From positions 434,001 to 498,000 of the forward strand of contig NZ_CP107020.1 in NCBI RefSeq assembly GCF_025725725.1: a DNA stretch of 64,000 nucleotides, in the 5' to 3' direction. The position numbers were made by a program, and so were the translations under genes. The stretch comes from Brachybacterium huguangmaarense. GTDB lineage: Bacteria > Actinomycetota > Actinomycetes > Actinomycetales > Dermabacteraceae. The notes under the pieces are model-generated. The model saw only the letters and a program-made list of their open reading frames with translations, was not told where the DNA came from and ran no database searches. Position 1 is the first letter of the stretch; every line of letters begins with the position of its first letter. Positions 52,538 through 61,557 of this stretch are shown here, one piece after another.

Positions 52538-53947
52538 GTGTGCGACGCATTGCTGAGAAAGTTGCTGGTGTACGGAGTCGGCCAGTCTTTGGCAAAGGTG
52601 GTGTCGATCGTCCTGTTGCCTCTGTACTCTCGCCTGCTTTCCGCAGATAGCTTCGGGCGGGCCAATGTTGCGCTTTCAATCGCGGCTGTGCTTGGGTCGG
52701 TCGTCTTCGTCGAGATCTGGACCGCGGTCTTACGAGCGACCATTGCGCGGCACAGGGACAGGGCACAGTCCGAATCCACCTTTGTGACGTCCGCAGCTTT
52801 CTGTGTGCTGGCACTGCCGATCCTCGGCGTCACAGTCTTCTTATCCGATTACTTCCTCAAGACCGGCCTTGCGAAGCCGACTTTTGTCTACGGCGCGATG
52901 TTCGCTTTTTGCTCATTATGGCAGAACTATGTGCGCGGTCTTGGTGACGCCCTATATTTTGTCATTTCCGGTGTGCTCGCCTCGCTCACGCAGTTAGCGA
53001 TCGCCGTCGCGGCCGTCCTGGGCGATTTCCGAGATCCGGCCATCATGCTTCTCTCTCCCACCGGCGGGTACATTATAGGATGGGTATTTCTCGAAGCAAA
53101 GTTTCGGCTGCTGCGAAATTTTGGTCGCCTGATCGTTCCTCGTGAGCTTCGCGAGATTCTGTCATTTGCTACTCCTCTGGCATTGAGTGCGGCGGCCTAC
53201 TGGGCGCTTTCGCAGTTTTCCACTGTCTATGTCGCGCTTGTCGGGGGGTATGCTCAGAGCGGGCTTGTCAGTGCGGCCACCCGGTACACGTCGTTGCTGG
53301 TCTTTGCCAGTGCCATCTTCACGGCGGCATGGCAGGAGAGTGCTTACGAGCGCAGCGGCAGGGAGGGCCGCGAAGTCTACTTCGAGAATGCCTTATTGAA
53401 GTATGTGCGTGTTTCAGGACTTCTGGGCGGGCTCTTCTTGTTGGCCACTCCCCTTCTGTACCGCGTCATGCTGGGCTCGGCGCTCGCCGATGGCGCCCAG
53501 TTGGCTCCGATGTATGCATGCGCCGCCCTCGTAGCCGGCATCGGCACATTTCTCGCGCAAATATATGCTGCTGAGGGTCGGACACTGTGGACGTTTCTGT
53601 CAACACTGTTCGGGGGTGCGACGAGTGTTGTCGTGCTTCTCACCGCGTACCCAGTTCTTGGGTTGTTTGCTGCGCCATTGTCTTTACTCCTCGGCCAGTT
53701 GATCACTGCGGCGCTGCGGATGCTTTTCTTGCGTCGCGTAATTTTGGTTGGCTTCCCATTGCGTGATTTTGTCGGCGTTTCTCTGTGGGTTGCAGTGTGT
53801 GCGGGGCTCGCTTCGGCCCGACTGGAACCGCTGTGGTTTGCTCTTCTGGTGGTCCTGGGCATCTGCGCAAGTTTACTCATTTTTCGTCGTGAATGTGTGT
53901 CGACGTGCGCTATGTTTCGTGGACGGCGATCTGGAGCTGGGCGCTGA
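52538..53947 (+). CDS. Oligosaccharide flippase (Wzx/MATE-like)
   Basis: Membrane translocase for lipid-linked repeat units, 469 residues with 12-14 hydrophobic segments. The entry LLRKLLVYGVGQSLAKVVSI and LLPLYSRLLSADSFGRANVALSI is typical of the polysaccharide synthase/flippase family: G-x-x-x-x-x-x-x-L-P-L-Y-S-R-x-L. FATPLALSAAAYWALSQFS in the middle marks the second half. The GTG start is uncertain; a TTG four codons later is equally placed and no good ribosome site precedes either. It ends the plus-strand arm, 130 bp before the insertion element. Confidence 0.88.
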   Translation: MCDALLRKLLVYGVGQSLAKVVSIVLLPLYSRLLSADSFGRANVALSIAAVLGSVVFVEIWTAVLRATIARHRDRAQSESTFVTSAAFCVLALPILGVTVFLSDYFLKTGLAKPTFVYGAMFAFCSLWQNYVRGLGDALYFVISGVLASLTQLAIAVAAVLGDFRDPAIMLLSPTGGYIIGWVFLEAKFRLLRNFGRLIVPRELREILSFATPLALSAAAYWALSQFSTVYVALVGGYAQSGLVSAATRYTSLLVFASAIFTAAWQESAYERSGREGREVYFENALLKYVRVSGLLGGLFLLATPLLYRVMLGSALADGAQLAPMYACAALVAGIGTFLAQIYAAEGRTLWTFLSTLFGGATSVVVLLTAYPVLGLFAAPLSLLLGQLITAALRMLFLRRVILVGFPLRDFVGVSLWVAVCAGLASARLEPLWFALLVVLGICASLLIFRRECVSTCAMFRGRRSGAGR

Positions 53948-54081
53948 CGACGCCGCTGAATGGTTCGTCCGATTTGAGAGGGCCGCAGCGGTTGGACGCC
54001 TTTGGTGTCGAGAAGCGAGCAGCCAACGTCGCGGGCGCGGCTGCAAGATCGGGAGTGCCGCATGGATAGGTGATATCTGGC

Positions 54082-55521
54082 TCTTCAGAGTTGAGTGTGG
54101 GCGCGCCGGTTGGGTCGGGTAGCTGGGGGTAAGCGTCGAGGTCCCCGATGATGAGCGGACTTCTACCCCCGCTGATCTCAAGGGCCTCGACGATGCCCAA
54201 CCATAGTTGTGTATGCCCTGACGCGCTCGATCGCTGCGACCGATGCGATGTTCTCCTCGACTTCCCAAGCCGCCACCTGGTCGCGGTGACGCAGGCTCCA
54301 ACGGGCCTGGTGCTCGAGGTGGAGTCCTGTGATCCGGTCACGGGCTGCCCTGGCTGCGGAGTCATTGCGACTGGTCACGGCCGTATGATGGTCGAGATGA
54401 TCGATGCGCCCTGGGCCGGCAGGCCGGTGCGGATCCGGTGGCGCAAGCGCCGCTGGATCTGCCTCGAGGACGTCTACGCGGTGGTCTCATTCATCGAGCA
54501 GGACTCCCAGGTCTGCGCTCCGCGGGGGCTGCTGAGCACGCGCGCGATCCGGTGGGCGATCGGCCAGCTCCGGGCCGAGGGAGCGACGATCCAGGGTCTG
54601 GCCCGGCAGCTCGGCACCACCTGGAACACGCTCTGGTCCCAGGTCCAGCCCGTCCTGGCCCAGGCCGCAGGCGATCCGTCCAGGTTCGAGGGCGTGCAGG
54701 TCCTGGGCGTCGACGAGCACATCTGGCACCACCGTGACCCGCGCAGGCGCGGCCCGAAGGAGCTCGCCGGCATGGTCGACCTGGCCCGTGGTCCCTACCC
54801 CACCGCGAGGCTGTTGGATCTCGTCCCCGGCCGATCCGGCAGCGCCTACCGAGACTGGCTGGACGAGCGGGGCGAGGAGTTCCGCAAGCGGGTCGAGATC
54901 GCAACGCTGGACCCGTTCCAGGGCTACAAGAACGCGATCGATGACCAGCTCGAGGACGCGACCTGCGTGCTGGACGCCTTCCACATCGTCAAGCTCGCCG
55001 GCGCTGCGGTCGATGACGTTCGCCGCCGAGTCCAGCAGGAGACCCTCGGCCACCGAGGCCGCAAGGGCGACCCTCTCTACGGGATCCGCCACCTCCTCCG
55101 CGCGGGGTGCGAACGCCTCACGTCTTGCCAACTGAACCGGCTGGCCAGTGCGTTCGCGGCCTACCCCGATCATGTCGCGGTCGAGGTCGCCTACCAGTGC
55201 GCCCAAGACGTCCGCGAAGTGTTCCACCAGCCCACCCTTCCCCGGGGCCGACGCCTCGCCGAGCAGCTGATCGAGAAGCTGCCGTCCTGCCTGATCCCGG
55301 AGATCGCCAGGCTCGGGAAGACTCTGCGCCGCTGGCGGACAGCGTTCCTGGCCTACTTCGACACCGACGGCGCGAGCAACGGCGGAACCGAGGCCATCAA
55401 CGGAATCATCGAGCTCGGCCGCCGCATCGCCCGCGGGTTCCGGAACTTCGAGCACTACCGCCTCCGCATGCTCCTGATCACCGGCGGCCTCGACGCCTCA
55501 CCCCACACTCAACTCTGAAGA
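54082..55521 (+). mobile_element. ISL3-family insertion sequence
   Basis: Bounded by exact 20-bp inverted repeats, TCTTCAGAGTTGAGTGTGGG at the left and its reverse complement at the right; the outermost GG of both ends suggests the repeat may extend to 24 bp with one mismatch. The 1.44-kb element carries one intact transposase. No 8-bp target duplication is seen in the flanks (the bases beside the two ends differ), so an end may have been rearranged after insertion. It separates the two converging polysaccharide operons. Confidence 0.88.
54148..55518 (+). CDS. ISL3-family transposase
   Basis: DDE transposase of 456 residues that moves the surrounding element. The N-terminal zinc-finger-like domain has CDPVTGCPGCGVIATGHGR, and a helix-turn-helix follows near TIQGLARQLGTTWNTLWSQV. 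Catalytic residues are in VLGVDEHIWHH (first Asp), IATLDPFQGYKNAIDD (second Asp) and the C-terminal GGTEAINGIIELGRRIARGF (Glu). The chain runs to the right inverted repeat, whose bases supply the last codons (PHTQL). No frameshift or stop interrupts it, so it appears functional. Confidence 0.92.
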   Translation: MMSGLLPPLISRASTMPNHSCVCPDALDRCDRCDVLLDFPSRHLVAVTQAPTGLVLEVESCDPVTGCPGCGVIATGHGRMMVEMIDAPWAGRPVRIRWRKRRWICLEDVYAVVSFIEQDSQVCAPRGLLSTRAIRWAIGQLRAEGATIQGLARQLGTTWNTLWSQVQPVLAQAAGDPSRFEGVQVLGVDEHIWHHRDPRRRGPKELAGMVDLARGPYPTARLLDLVPGRSGSAYRDWLDERGEEFRKRVEIATLDPFQGYKNAIDDQLEDATCVLDAFHIVKLAGAAVDDVRRRVQQETLGHRGRKGDPLYGIRHLLRAGCERLTSCQLNRLASAFAAYPDHVAVEVAYQCAQDVREVFHQPTLPRGRRLAEQLIEKLPSCLIPEIARLGKTLRRWRTAFLAYFDTDGASNGGTEAINGIIELGRRIARGFRNFEHYRLRMLLITGGLDASPHTQL

Positions 55522-55539
55522 TCCGCTATACGGGCGGCG

Positions 55540-55890
55540 AGGCCGAAAAGACGACCACTCTACAAGGCCAGACGGACACTGCACACCGGCGCAGACCTGC
55601 TCACAGACAAACAGAAGCAGCGCACCCACGCCCTGTTCGTCATCGACGAGCACGCCGCGGTCGAGACGAACTGGTGCATCTACCAGGGCATGGTCGCCGT
55701 CTATCGCGGCGAGGACCGCGCTCACGGCCGCGAACTCATGGCCGCGGCCAACGCCTCCGTCGCCACAGGCGTTCCCGTCGGGCTGAAAGAGCTCGCCTCC
55801 CTAGGGCCGGACGCTGTCCAAGCGCGCCGCCGATTTCCTGGCACACTTCGACCGGTCAAGCCCGAGCAATGGCCCGACGGGGGCTATCAT
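55540..55890 (+). pseudogene. Decayed ISL3-type transposase remnant
   Basis: A frame with no start reads RRTLHTGADLLTDKQKQR, NWCIYQGMVAVYRGEDRAHG and VPVGLKELASLG, then shifts by one base and continues RTLSKRAADFLAHFDRSS and PSNGPTGAI. These are the C-terminal motifs of corynebacterial-type ISL3 transposases, different from the intact copy beside it. The N-terminal domain, part of the catalytic core and the 3' end are missing. It shows that this site has received more than one ISL3 element. Confidence 0.8.
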
Positions 55891-55921
55891 GTTACGCCAC
55901 ACGTGCTCGCCGCTCAGAACA

Positions 55922-57097
55922 TCAATGATCAGAGGACACCCCGCGGTCGGTCTGCAATGTTTTCACCCATTCCCGCTGGACAACGTCACGAGAATAGCAT
56001 TGCTTGACGAAGCAGAGCGCAGCCTCCGCCATCTGGCGTGAGGCAGCCGTATCTCGGATGGATGCGAGCAGCGCCAAGGCAAGCTCTTCTGAATCATCCA
56101 CCGGCACCAGTCGTCCCGTCTCCCCGTTCCTGACGATGTCGACGATTCCCGTGGCGGCAGTCGCGACCACCGGCACGCCCGCGGCGAACGCTTCCAAGAC
56201 AACAGTTGGAAGTCCCTCGCGTCGGCTCGGTAGGCAGAACACATCCGAAATCGCCAAGTACGATGCAACATCCTCGACATCCCCGACGAACGTCACCCGC
56301 GGCAGGGCGGCACGTATGTCGGCTGCTCCGCGGCGACCCGACTCGTCATCCACACCCCCGACGATGAGAAGCTGGGCGGAGGTCTCCCTCTCCACCGTGG
56401 CCATCGCTTTCCTCAGGGCCTCCAAGCCTTTATCGGCCGTCAATCGTCCGACGAAAGTGACGACAGGCTCATCGGACGGGATGGAAAGCGAGGCGCGCAA
56501 TGAGTCGTTGGCCTGTTGATCCCTACGCGCTCTCTCGAACAGCTCGACGTCCACGCCGTTAGGGCTACCAACGCCGATGACCTCGACCTTGCCTTTCGGT
56601 GCGACGGCCTCATCGATCACCTTGGCCCGCAACGAGCTCCCCACCGCGATAACTCGAGTGGACATCGAGCACACCGCCTTCTCGATTTCCCGAAGAAGGA
56701 GACGCCCTTTCCCCGCTGCACTCTCCAGGCGTAAGCCGTGTATCTCGTATATTCTTTCGGGAGTCCGAGCGATGAAGCCGGACAGGCTTCCGAGCAGTCC
56801 CGCCTTGGGCGTGCCCACGACGTGGACGGCGGGGCGGATCTTCCATTGGAGTGCGAGCCATCGGCACAACGAACCGAGGTCAGAGAGAGGGCGCGGATCC
56901 CTTGCCATCTTCACGACGTGAAGGGTGACGCCTGGATGCTCGGCGATTCGTGCCCCAAGGGGGCCTTCGCTGGACACGAGGTGGATATCCCAGCCCACAT
57001 CCGCCAGGCGCTGATAGAGCCCATCATGGTATCTGAGCTGGTAATCGACGGTCACGCCGAAAAGTATTGCACGCGAATCTCGTTTCCTCACGATCAC
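55922..57097 (-). CDS. Glycosyltransferase family 4 protein
   Basis: A 391-residue GT-B enzyme. The N-terminal domain has VTVDYQLRYHDGLYQRLADVG and VHVVGTPKAGLLGSLSGFIA, a pattern of GT4 enzymes that act on undecaprenyl-linked acceptors (WbaZ/PglA-like). The C-terminal donor domain begins VVTFVGRLTADKGLEALRKA and has FCLPSRREGLPTVVLEAFAA, with the E-x7-E motif, then VPVVATAATGIVDIV. It begins with a GTG that overlaps the stop of the fused phosphoglycosyltransferase gene by four bases, so it probably adds the second sugar to the primed lipid. It ends near the transposase relic. Confidence 0.9.
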   Translation of the reverse strand: MIVRKRDSRAILFGVTVDYQLRYHDGLYQRLADVGWDIHLVSSEGPLGARIAEHPGVTLHVVKMARDPRPLSDLGSLCRWLALQWKIRPAVHVVGTPKAGLLGSLSGFIARTPERIYEIHGLRLESAAGKGRLLLREIEKAVCSMSTRVIAVGSSLRAKVIDEAVAPKGKVEVIGVGSPNGVDVELFERARRDQQANDSLRASLSIPSDEPVVTFVGRLTADKGLEALRKAMATVERETSAQLLIVGGVDDESGRRGAADIRAALPRVTFVGDVEDVASYLAISDVFCLPSRREGLPTVVLEAFAAGVPVVATAATGIVDIVRNGETGRLVPVDDSEELALALLASIRDTAASRQMAEAALCFVKQCYSRDVVQREWVKTLQTDRGVSSDH

Positions 57098-59082
57098 ACC
57101 GCCTCTCTTCCCAGGATGCGTAACAGCTCAGCCGATTCACCCTCGCGCTGAGACTGATTCCATCCCGGCTCCTGGTCCTGCCCGAACCACATAATTTCCA
57201 GTCGACGAGCGGTGCCGGCGAAGCGAGGCGTCACTCGTCCGGCCCCAAAAGCGAGGACAAGCACGCCGCGACACATCCATGCCGGCAACACTCGGGGCCT
57301 GCCCCCAGCAGCCTCGAGCACGCGCCGCACGGTGAGGCCTTCCCACGGCTGGAGAGCAATGGCCGGCACCTCCGAGTGCGTGAGCCCGAGGTCAACAACG
57401 GTGGCAGCGAGTTGGTCGATGCTGCTGACCACAGATGGGTTGGTCCCTGGAGCGGCGACGCTTGCCGCTCTCGACCGGGCCAGCCGGATGAGTCGAAGAG
57501 TAGTGGGTCTGTGCGGTCCCTGAACAGACGTAGCTCGGAGGATGACGAGACGATTCCGAGTCGCGGTGGCACCGTGCGCCAAGATAATCCGTTCTCCTAG
57601 GGCTTTCGAGTGCGAGTAGGCGGAAAAGGGGGCGACATCCACCGAGTCGTCGAGCCGCGGCCGTCGTCCCTGCACTGCGGCCGAACTGAGATGGATAACT
57701 CGTGACACTTGCGCTCGCTCCGCGGCTATCGCGATCACGGCGGGCAGGAGTGCGTTCGCCCCATACAGTGACGAGTCCGCCGCTGAGTCGGGAGAAGCAG
57801 CTCCGGCGGCATTCACCACGACGTCCGCACCTTCAAGCTGCCGCGAGAGTTCATCAGTGACGCGGTCATCGGTGGCCAGGGCGAGGACGCTCGCGGGATC
57901 CACGCACCCCGGCGATAGCGACAGCCGAGGCGCTGTGACCGCACGCACATCCAAGTCTCTTTGCTGGAGCTCCGAGACAACAGCCGAACCGACGAAGCCG
58001 GAGGCGCCGATGACGGCCCATTTTTGTGGGTGGTAGTCATTATCGACGCGTAGCGGCCTGCCCGTCTCGGCCGCCGGCAGATCATATCCGGGTGTGGCGA
58101 GACGCGATCCGCGCAGACGTGGAACGCACAAGTAGATGACACAGAGCGCGACCACCGCGATCCAGGCGGTCCATAAGGGTAAGTTGAGCGCATAGGCGCC
58201 GAGGGCGGCCACCGCATTGCCGGCGGTGAAGGTGGTGACGAGCCCTGCGGACCAGAGGTGGGGCATCCCTGTATCGGTCAAGCGCTGGTAAGCATGAGTC
58301 CGATGGGGGGACGTGATCGACTCACCGTGGACGAAGCGTCGAAGGAGTGTTGCACCAGTATCGGCGAGGTAGATGGATAGAGGCGCCAGCAGCAGCAACG
58401 CCGGAAGGCCTTCCCCGTATGCCAAGACGGCCGTGATCGCGATCGCGCCCCCCAGCAGATAGCTGCCGACGTCGCCGAGAAAGAATCCATCCCTCCGAAG
58501 ATTCCAGGGAAGGAAGGCGATGAAGGCGGCCCCGATCGTTAGTCCCATATATGTCAGCCACGCAGGACCGGCGAGCATACCGGTCACAGCAAACGCGGCG
58601 CCGACGATCGCCCCGTGGAGGCTGGAAATGCCGTTGATCCCGTCCATGAAGTTGACCGCGTTCACGTAGCCGACGAGCAGGAGCGCCCCCAACGGGATGA
58701 ACCATGCCGATGACCCTGTGACAGCCACGGAGACGATCGCCGCGACCACCCCGATGATCGCCTGCACTCTGAGTCTCAAGCTTGCCCGAAGCCCGAGCAG
58801 GTCGTCGATGAAGCCAAGGGCCGAGAAGGCGACAGCGACGATGGCCGCCGTGGCAATGGCGGCCAGCTCGGAGGGCATGGCTACTGCCGCAACGACCGTC
58901 CCGGCGATCCCGCCGGCGAGAGGCCCCAACCCGCCGGCCCTCAACGTCGGGGACGTATGCGATGACCGATTATTGGGTACGTCAATGACACCCCAGGTAC
59001 GCAGCAGCGAACGAAATGCGAAGGGAGAAATGAGGCTGACGATGAAGGCGCAGGCGACCACGGCCAGTGCTCCGCCGGTCAC
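57094..59082 (-). CDS. Fusion of WecA/WbpL-type phosphoglycosyltransferase and an SDR epimerase/reductase
   Basis: A 662-residue two-part enzyme. Residues 1-330 form a ten- to eleven-helix polyprenyl-phosphate sugar-1-phosphate transferase with NNRSSHTSPTLRAGGLGPLA, VNAVNFMDGINGISSLHGA (the D-G-x-N-G site, near 145), GFFLGDVGSYLLG (near 204) and SPHRTHAYQRL, as in WbpL. From about 345 an NAD-binding domain follows: WAVIGASGFVGSAVV, VVNAAGAASPDS, and SAYSHSKALGERI with the catalytic Y-x-x-x-K. In other loci these activities are separate neighbouring genes (WbpL with a 4-keto reductase). The fusion could make and load the priming sugar in one step. GGAAAGGG lies nine bases before the GTG. Confidence 0.9.
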   Translation of the reverse strand: MTGGALAVVACAFIVSLISPFAFRSLLRTWGVIDVPNNRSSHTSPTLRAGGLGPLAGGIAGTVVAAVAMPSELAAIATAAIVAVAFSALGFIDDLLGLRASLRLRVQAIIGVVAAIVSVAVTGSSAWFIPLGALLLVGYVNAVNFMDGINGISSLHGAIVGAAFAVTGMLAGPAWLTYMGLTIGAAFIAFLPWNLRRDGFFLGDVGSYLLGGAIAITAVLAYGEGLPALLLLAPLSIYLADTGATLLRRFVHGESITSPHRTHAYQRLTDTGMPHLWSAGLVTTFTAGNAVAALGAYALNLPLWTAWIAVVALCVIYLCVPRLRGSRLATPGYDLPAAETGRPLRVDNDYHPQKWAVIGASGFVGSAVVSELQQRDLDVRAVTAPRLSLSPGCVDPASVLALATDDRVTDELSRQLEGADVVVNAAGAASPDSAADSSLYGANALLPAVIAIAAERAQVSRVIHLSSAAVQGRRPRLDDSVDVAPFSAYSHSKALGERIILAHGATATRNRLVILRATSVQGPHRPTTLRLIRLARSRAASVAAPGTNPSVVSSIDQLAATVVDLGLTHSEVPAIALQPWEGLTVRRVLEAAGGRPRVLPAWMCRGVLVLAFGAGRVTPRFAGTARRLEIMWFGQDQEPGWNQSQREGESAELLRILGREAV

Positions 59083-59236
59083 CTCTGTGGGCCCTTTCCA
59101 GCAGAAGGCCGAAGAAGCGGCAAGAGCGCGCCAGTAACTTCAGTTTCGGCGCCCTGCCCGTATGAGAACGCGAACGTCATGGGGATGGTCCTTGGTTTGT
59201 CGAAGCGACGATTCAGGGAGAATCTCGGGCCTAGGG

Positions 59237-59800
59237 TTAGGAGGAAGCGGCCATGAGGTATCGGCTGATCGCACGAGAGACTCTGCGCGTCGCATCCTCG
59301 ACGGTTCGGAAGCTGGTCTCGTACCCCTCGGCCGGTCCTCCGAAGGGGTCCGGCACATCGTTGGGCTCGTCGTCCAGGCTCGCTCGCTGGCGCAATGGGA
59401 CGCAGGCTCGCACCAAGTCCGTGAGGGATGCGAATGCCGCGTCGTCATCCAGCAAATTCACGACGCGGGCGAACTCGAGCAGGGTGAAAGTCCGCCGCAC
59501 TGTTCGCGGCGCCAGCCGGGCGATCCACGACCGCTGTTCCTCCGTCATCGTGAGGATGAGATCCGGGACTTCCGCTGCTGCCTTCGTGAGCTGCACACCA
59601 TGCCACTCCAGCTCTGCACCACTGCGCATGCGGACGAAGTCGACAGACTCGGGTGCCGGCGAGCTGCCGACGAGTGCATGGGTGCCGGCGCTCGTGACCG
59701 AGATGCCAAGCTCTCCGAGCTCATGCCCCAGCAGCATTGCCGCCACCGGTGACCGGCAGATGTTCGCCGTGCACACCACCAGGATCGTCCCGGCCGTCAC
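59237..59800 (-). CDS. Low-molecular-weight tyrosine phosphatase of the polysaccharide operon (Wzb type)
   Basis: Expected to dephosphorylate the BY-kinase encoded just upstream and so cycle the chain-length machinery. The P-loop VCTANICRSPVAAMLL holds Cys10 and Arg16, and the acid loop is DVPDPFGGPAEGY near residue 150. I chose the GTG that overlaps the kinase stop (GTGA), the junction type used throughout this window; an ATG 36 bases upstream is the alternative. The length of 187 is a little above the family norm. Confidence 0.9.
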   Translation of the reverse strand: MTAGTILVVCTANICRSPVAAMLLGHELGELGISVTSAGTHALVGSSPAPESVDFVRMRSGAELEWHGVQLTKAAAEVPDLILTMTEEQRSWIARLAPRTVRRTFTLLEFARVVNLLDDDAAFASLTDLVRACVPLRQRASLDDEPNDVPDPFGGPAEGYETSFRTVEDATRRVSRAISRYLMAASS

Positions 59801-61356
59801 CAGAGGTGCTCGCCTGCTCCCGGAGCCACGGGCCATGCCTTGGGCTCGGCTCGTCGCCCCGAAGACGGCCGACCGTGATGGACGCGATGACCGCTCACCG
59901 TGCCGGCGCTGACGCCTGAACGGTGCACCGCCTCGGTTGCCTTGTCTGCGTCGGAAGGTCGCTCGTCCGAGCGCTGCGATTCATCGCTGGGGTTCCCGTC
60001 GGTGTCTGAGATGACAGGCGCGTACGAGTACCGGTAGGCGTACACACCCTGTGAACGGGAGGGAACCCGGTTCAGCAGGACACCGAGAAGGCGAGCTTCC
60101 ACGGCCTCCAGCTTCTCGAGCGCCTGGGCGAGCTGCTGCTTCTTGACCCGCTCGCTCTGGGCCACCACCAGAGTGCCGCCAGTGAGCCGGCTCAGCACAG
60201 CCGCATCGGTCACGGCGAGCAATGGAGCGGAGTCGACGACCACCATGTCGTACAGATCCGTGGCGGAGTGCAGCAACTTCTCCATCCGGGCGCTGCCCAG
60301 CAGCTCGCTCGGGTTGGGCGGGATGGGGCCCGAGGTGAGGACGTCGAGGCCCTCGACGTCGAGCGGCTGAGAGACGTCCTCGATATCGGCCTCGCCGATC
60401 AGCACGCTCGTCAGGCCGGCCCCGCCCTCGAGATGGAGGTACTCGTGGAGGGACGGGCGCCGCAGATCGGCATCGATCAGCAGCACCCGGGCTCCGGACT
60501 GCGCCAGGACGTAGGCGAGGTTGAGCGCGGAGCTCGACTTCCCCTCCCCCGAGAGCGATGACGTGACCACGATGCTGCGGCGACCCTCGGAGAAGCCGAG
60601 GAACTGCAGGTTGGTGCGCAGCTCTCGGTACGCCTCTGCCTGGAGGCTCAACGGATGCTGTGCCGAGATGAGGGGAAGATTCTTGGCGTCCCGGCTGGCA
60701 GGGATCGTCGCGATGACAGGCCGGTCGAAGCCCTTCTCGATGTCATCCGCCCGGCGAACGCGGTTGTCGAGCAGCTCACGGACGATCGCGACGGCAAGGC
60801 CCGCCAGGACGGCCAGAACCACGCCGAGCGCGATGTTGCGGAGCACCTTCGGGGAGGCTGGGGACGAGGGCTCGACAGCCGGCGAGACGACGGTGAGGTG
60901 CACCGTGGACGCCGTACCGTTCGACTCCAGCTGCTCGACCGTCGACTGGAGGCTCGCTGCGGTGGCATCGGCCACCTGCGTGGCCTCGGCGGGGTCCGTG
61001 GAGGTGGCGGTGATCTCGAGGATCAGCGTCTCCGGCGGCACCGTTGTGGAGATCTCATTGGCGAGCGCGTGCGGCGACGAGTTGAGGCCGAGCTGGTCGA
61101 TCACGGGCTGCAGGACGAGAGGGGAGGTGGCGAGGTCCGCGTAGCTCGTGATCTGCTGGCTCGCGAAGTTCGCGCCGCTACTCAACTCGGCGATGGAGTT
61201 GCCGGCCTGTGTCTGCACAAAGAGCCTGGTCGTGGCCTGGTACGTGGGCGTCTGCAGGAGTGTGTAACCGACGACCGCGGCCAGGACGACGAGGGCGGTG
61301 ATCACGGCGGACCGCCAGCGTTCGCGCACGATGATCAAGTACTGCTGGAGCTCCAC
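59797..61356 (-). CDS. Wzz-type chain-length regulator fused to BY-kinase
   Basis: A 519-residue bacterial tyrosine kinase that controls polysaccharide chain length and export. The N-terminal Wzz domain has helices near 18-38 (AVITALVVLAAVVGYTLL) and 185-210, with an external loop between them. The cytoplasmic kinase has Walker A VTSSLSGEGKSSSALNLA (near 268), Walker A' LLIDADLRRPS and Walker B VVVDSAPLLAVTDA. The expected Tyr-rich tail is short (GVYAYRYSYAPV) and is followed by a Ser/Asp/His-rich extension. The GTG giving VELQQYLIIVRERW was taken as start because it matches the family's N-terminus; a much longer frame adds Pro/Arg-rich residues. First gene of the minus-strand arm. Confidence 0.9.
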   Translation of the reverse strand: MELQQYLIIVRERWRSAVITALVVLAAVVGYTLLQTPTYQATTRLFVQTQAGNSIAELSSGANFASQQITSYADLATSPLVLQPVIDQLGLNSSPHALANEISTTVPPETLILEITATSTDPAEATQVADATAASLQSTVEQLESNGTASTVHLTVVSPAVEPSSPASPKVLRNIALGVVLAVLAGLAVAIVRELLDNRVRRADDIEKGFDRPVIATIPASRDAKNLPLISAQHPLSLQAEAYRELRTNLQFLGFSEGRRSIVVTSSLSGEGKSSSALNLAYVLAQSGARVLLIDADLRRPSLHEYLHLEGGAGLTSVLIGEADIEDVSQPLDVEGLDVLTSGPIPPNPSELLGSARMEKLLHSATDLYDMVVVDSAPLLAVTDAAVLSRLTGGTLVVAQSERVKKQQLAQALEKLEAVEARLLGVLLNRVPSRSQGVYAYRYSYAPVISDTDGNPSDESQRSDERPSDADKATEAVHRSGVSAGTVSGHRVHHGRPSSGRRAEPKAWPVAPGAGEHLW

Positions 61357-61557
61357 GGGCGTCCATTCTCTTCGAATCGAGGGCCCGGCGGAGGGGGGAT
61401 GAGATGCCGGGTCGACCGGAGCTGCTCGTGGCGACCGGTGCAAACGCGTGAGGGGGGTCCGCGTCCCGCGGGCTAACTTACCGCACGCCATACTGTGTGC
61501 GTCTAGCCCGAGTCCATTCGAACACCGATCGATGCGCCGCGCTGCACGCCGGATGCG

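Noticed and set aside
53910..54365. Minus-strand frame crossing the left end of the insertion sequence
   Set aside because: It bridges chromosomal and element sequence and is antisense to the transposase start.
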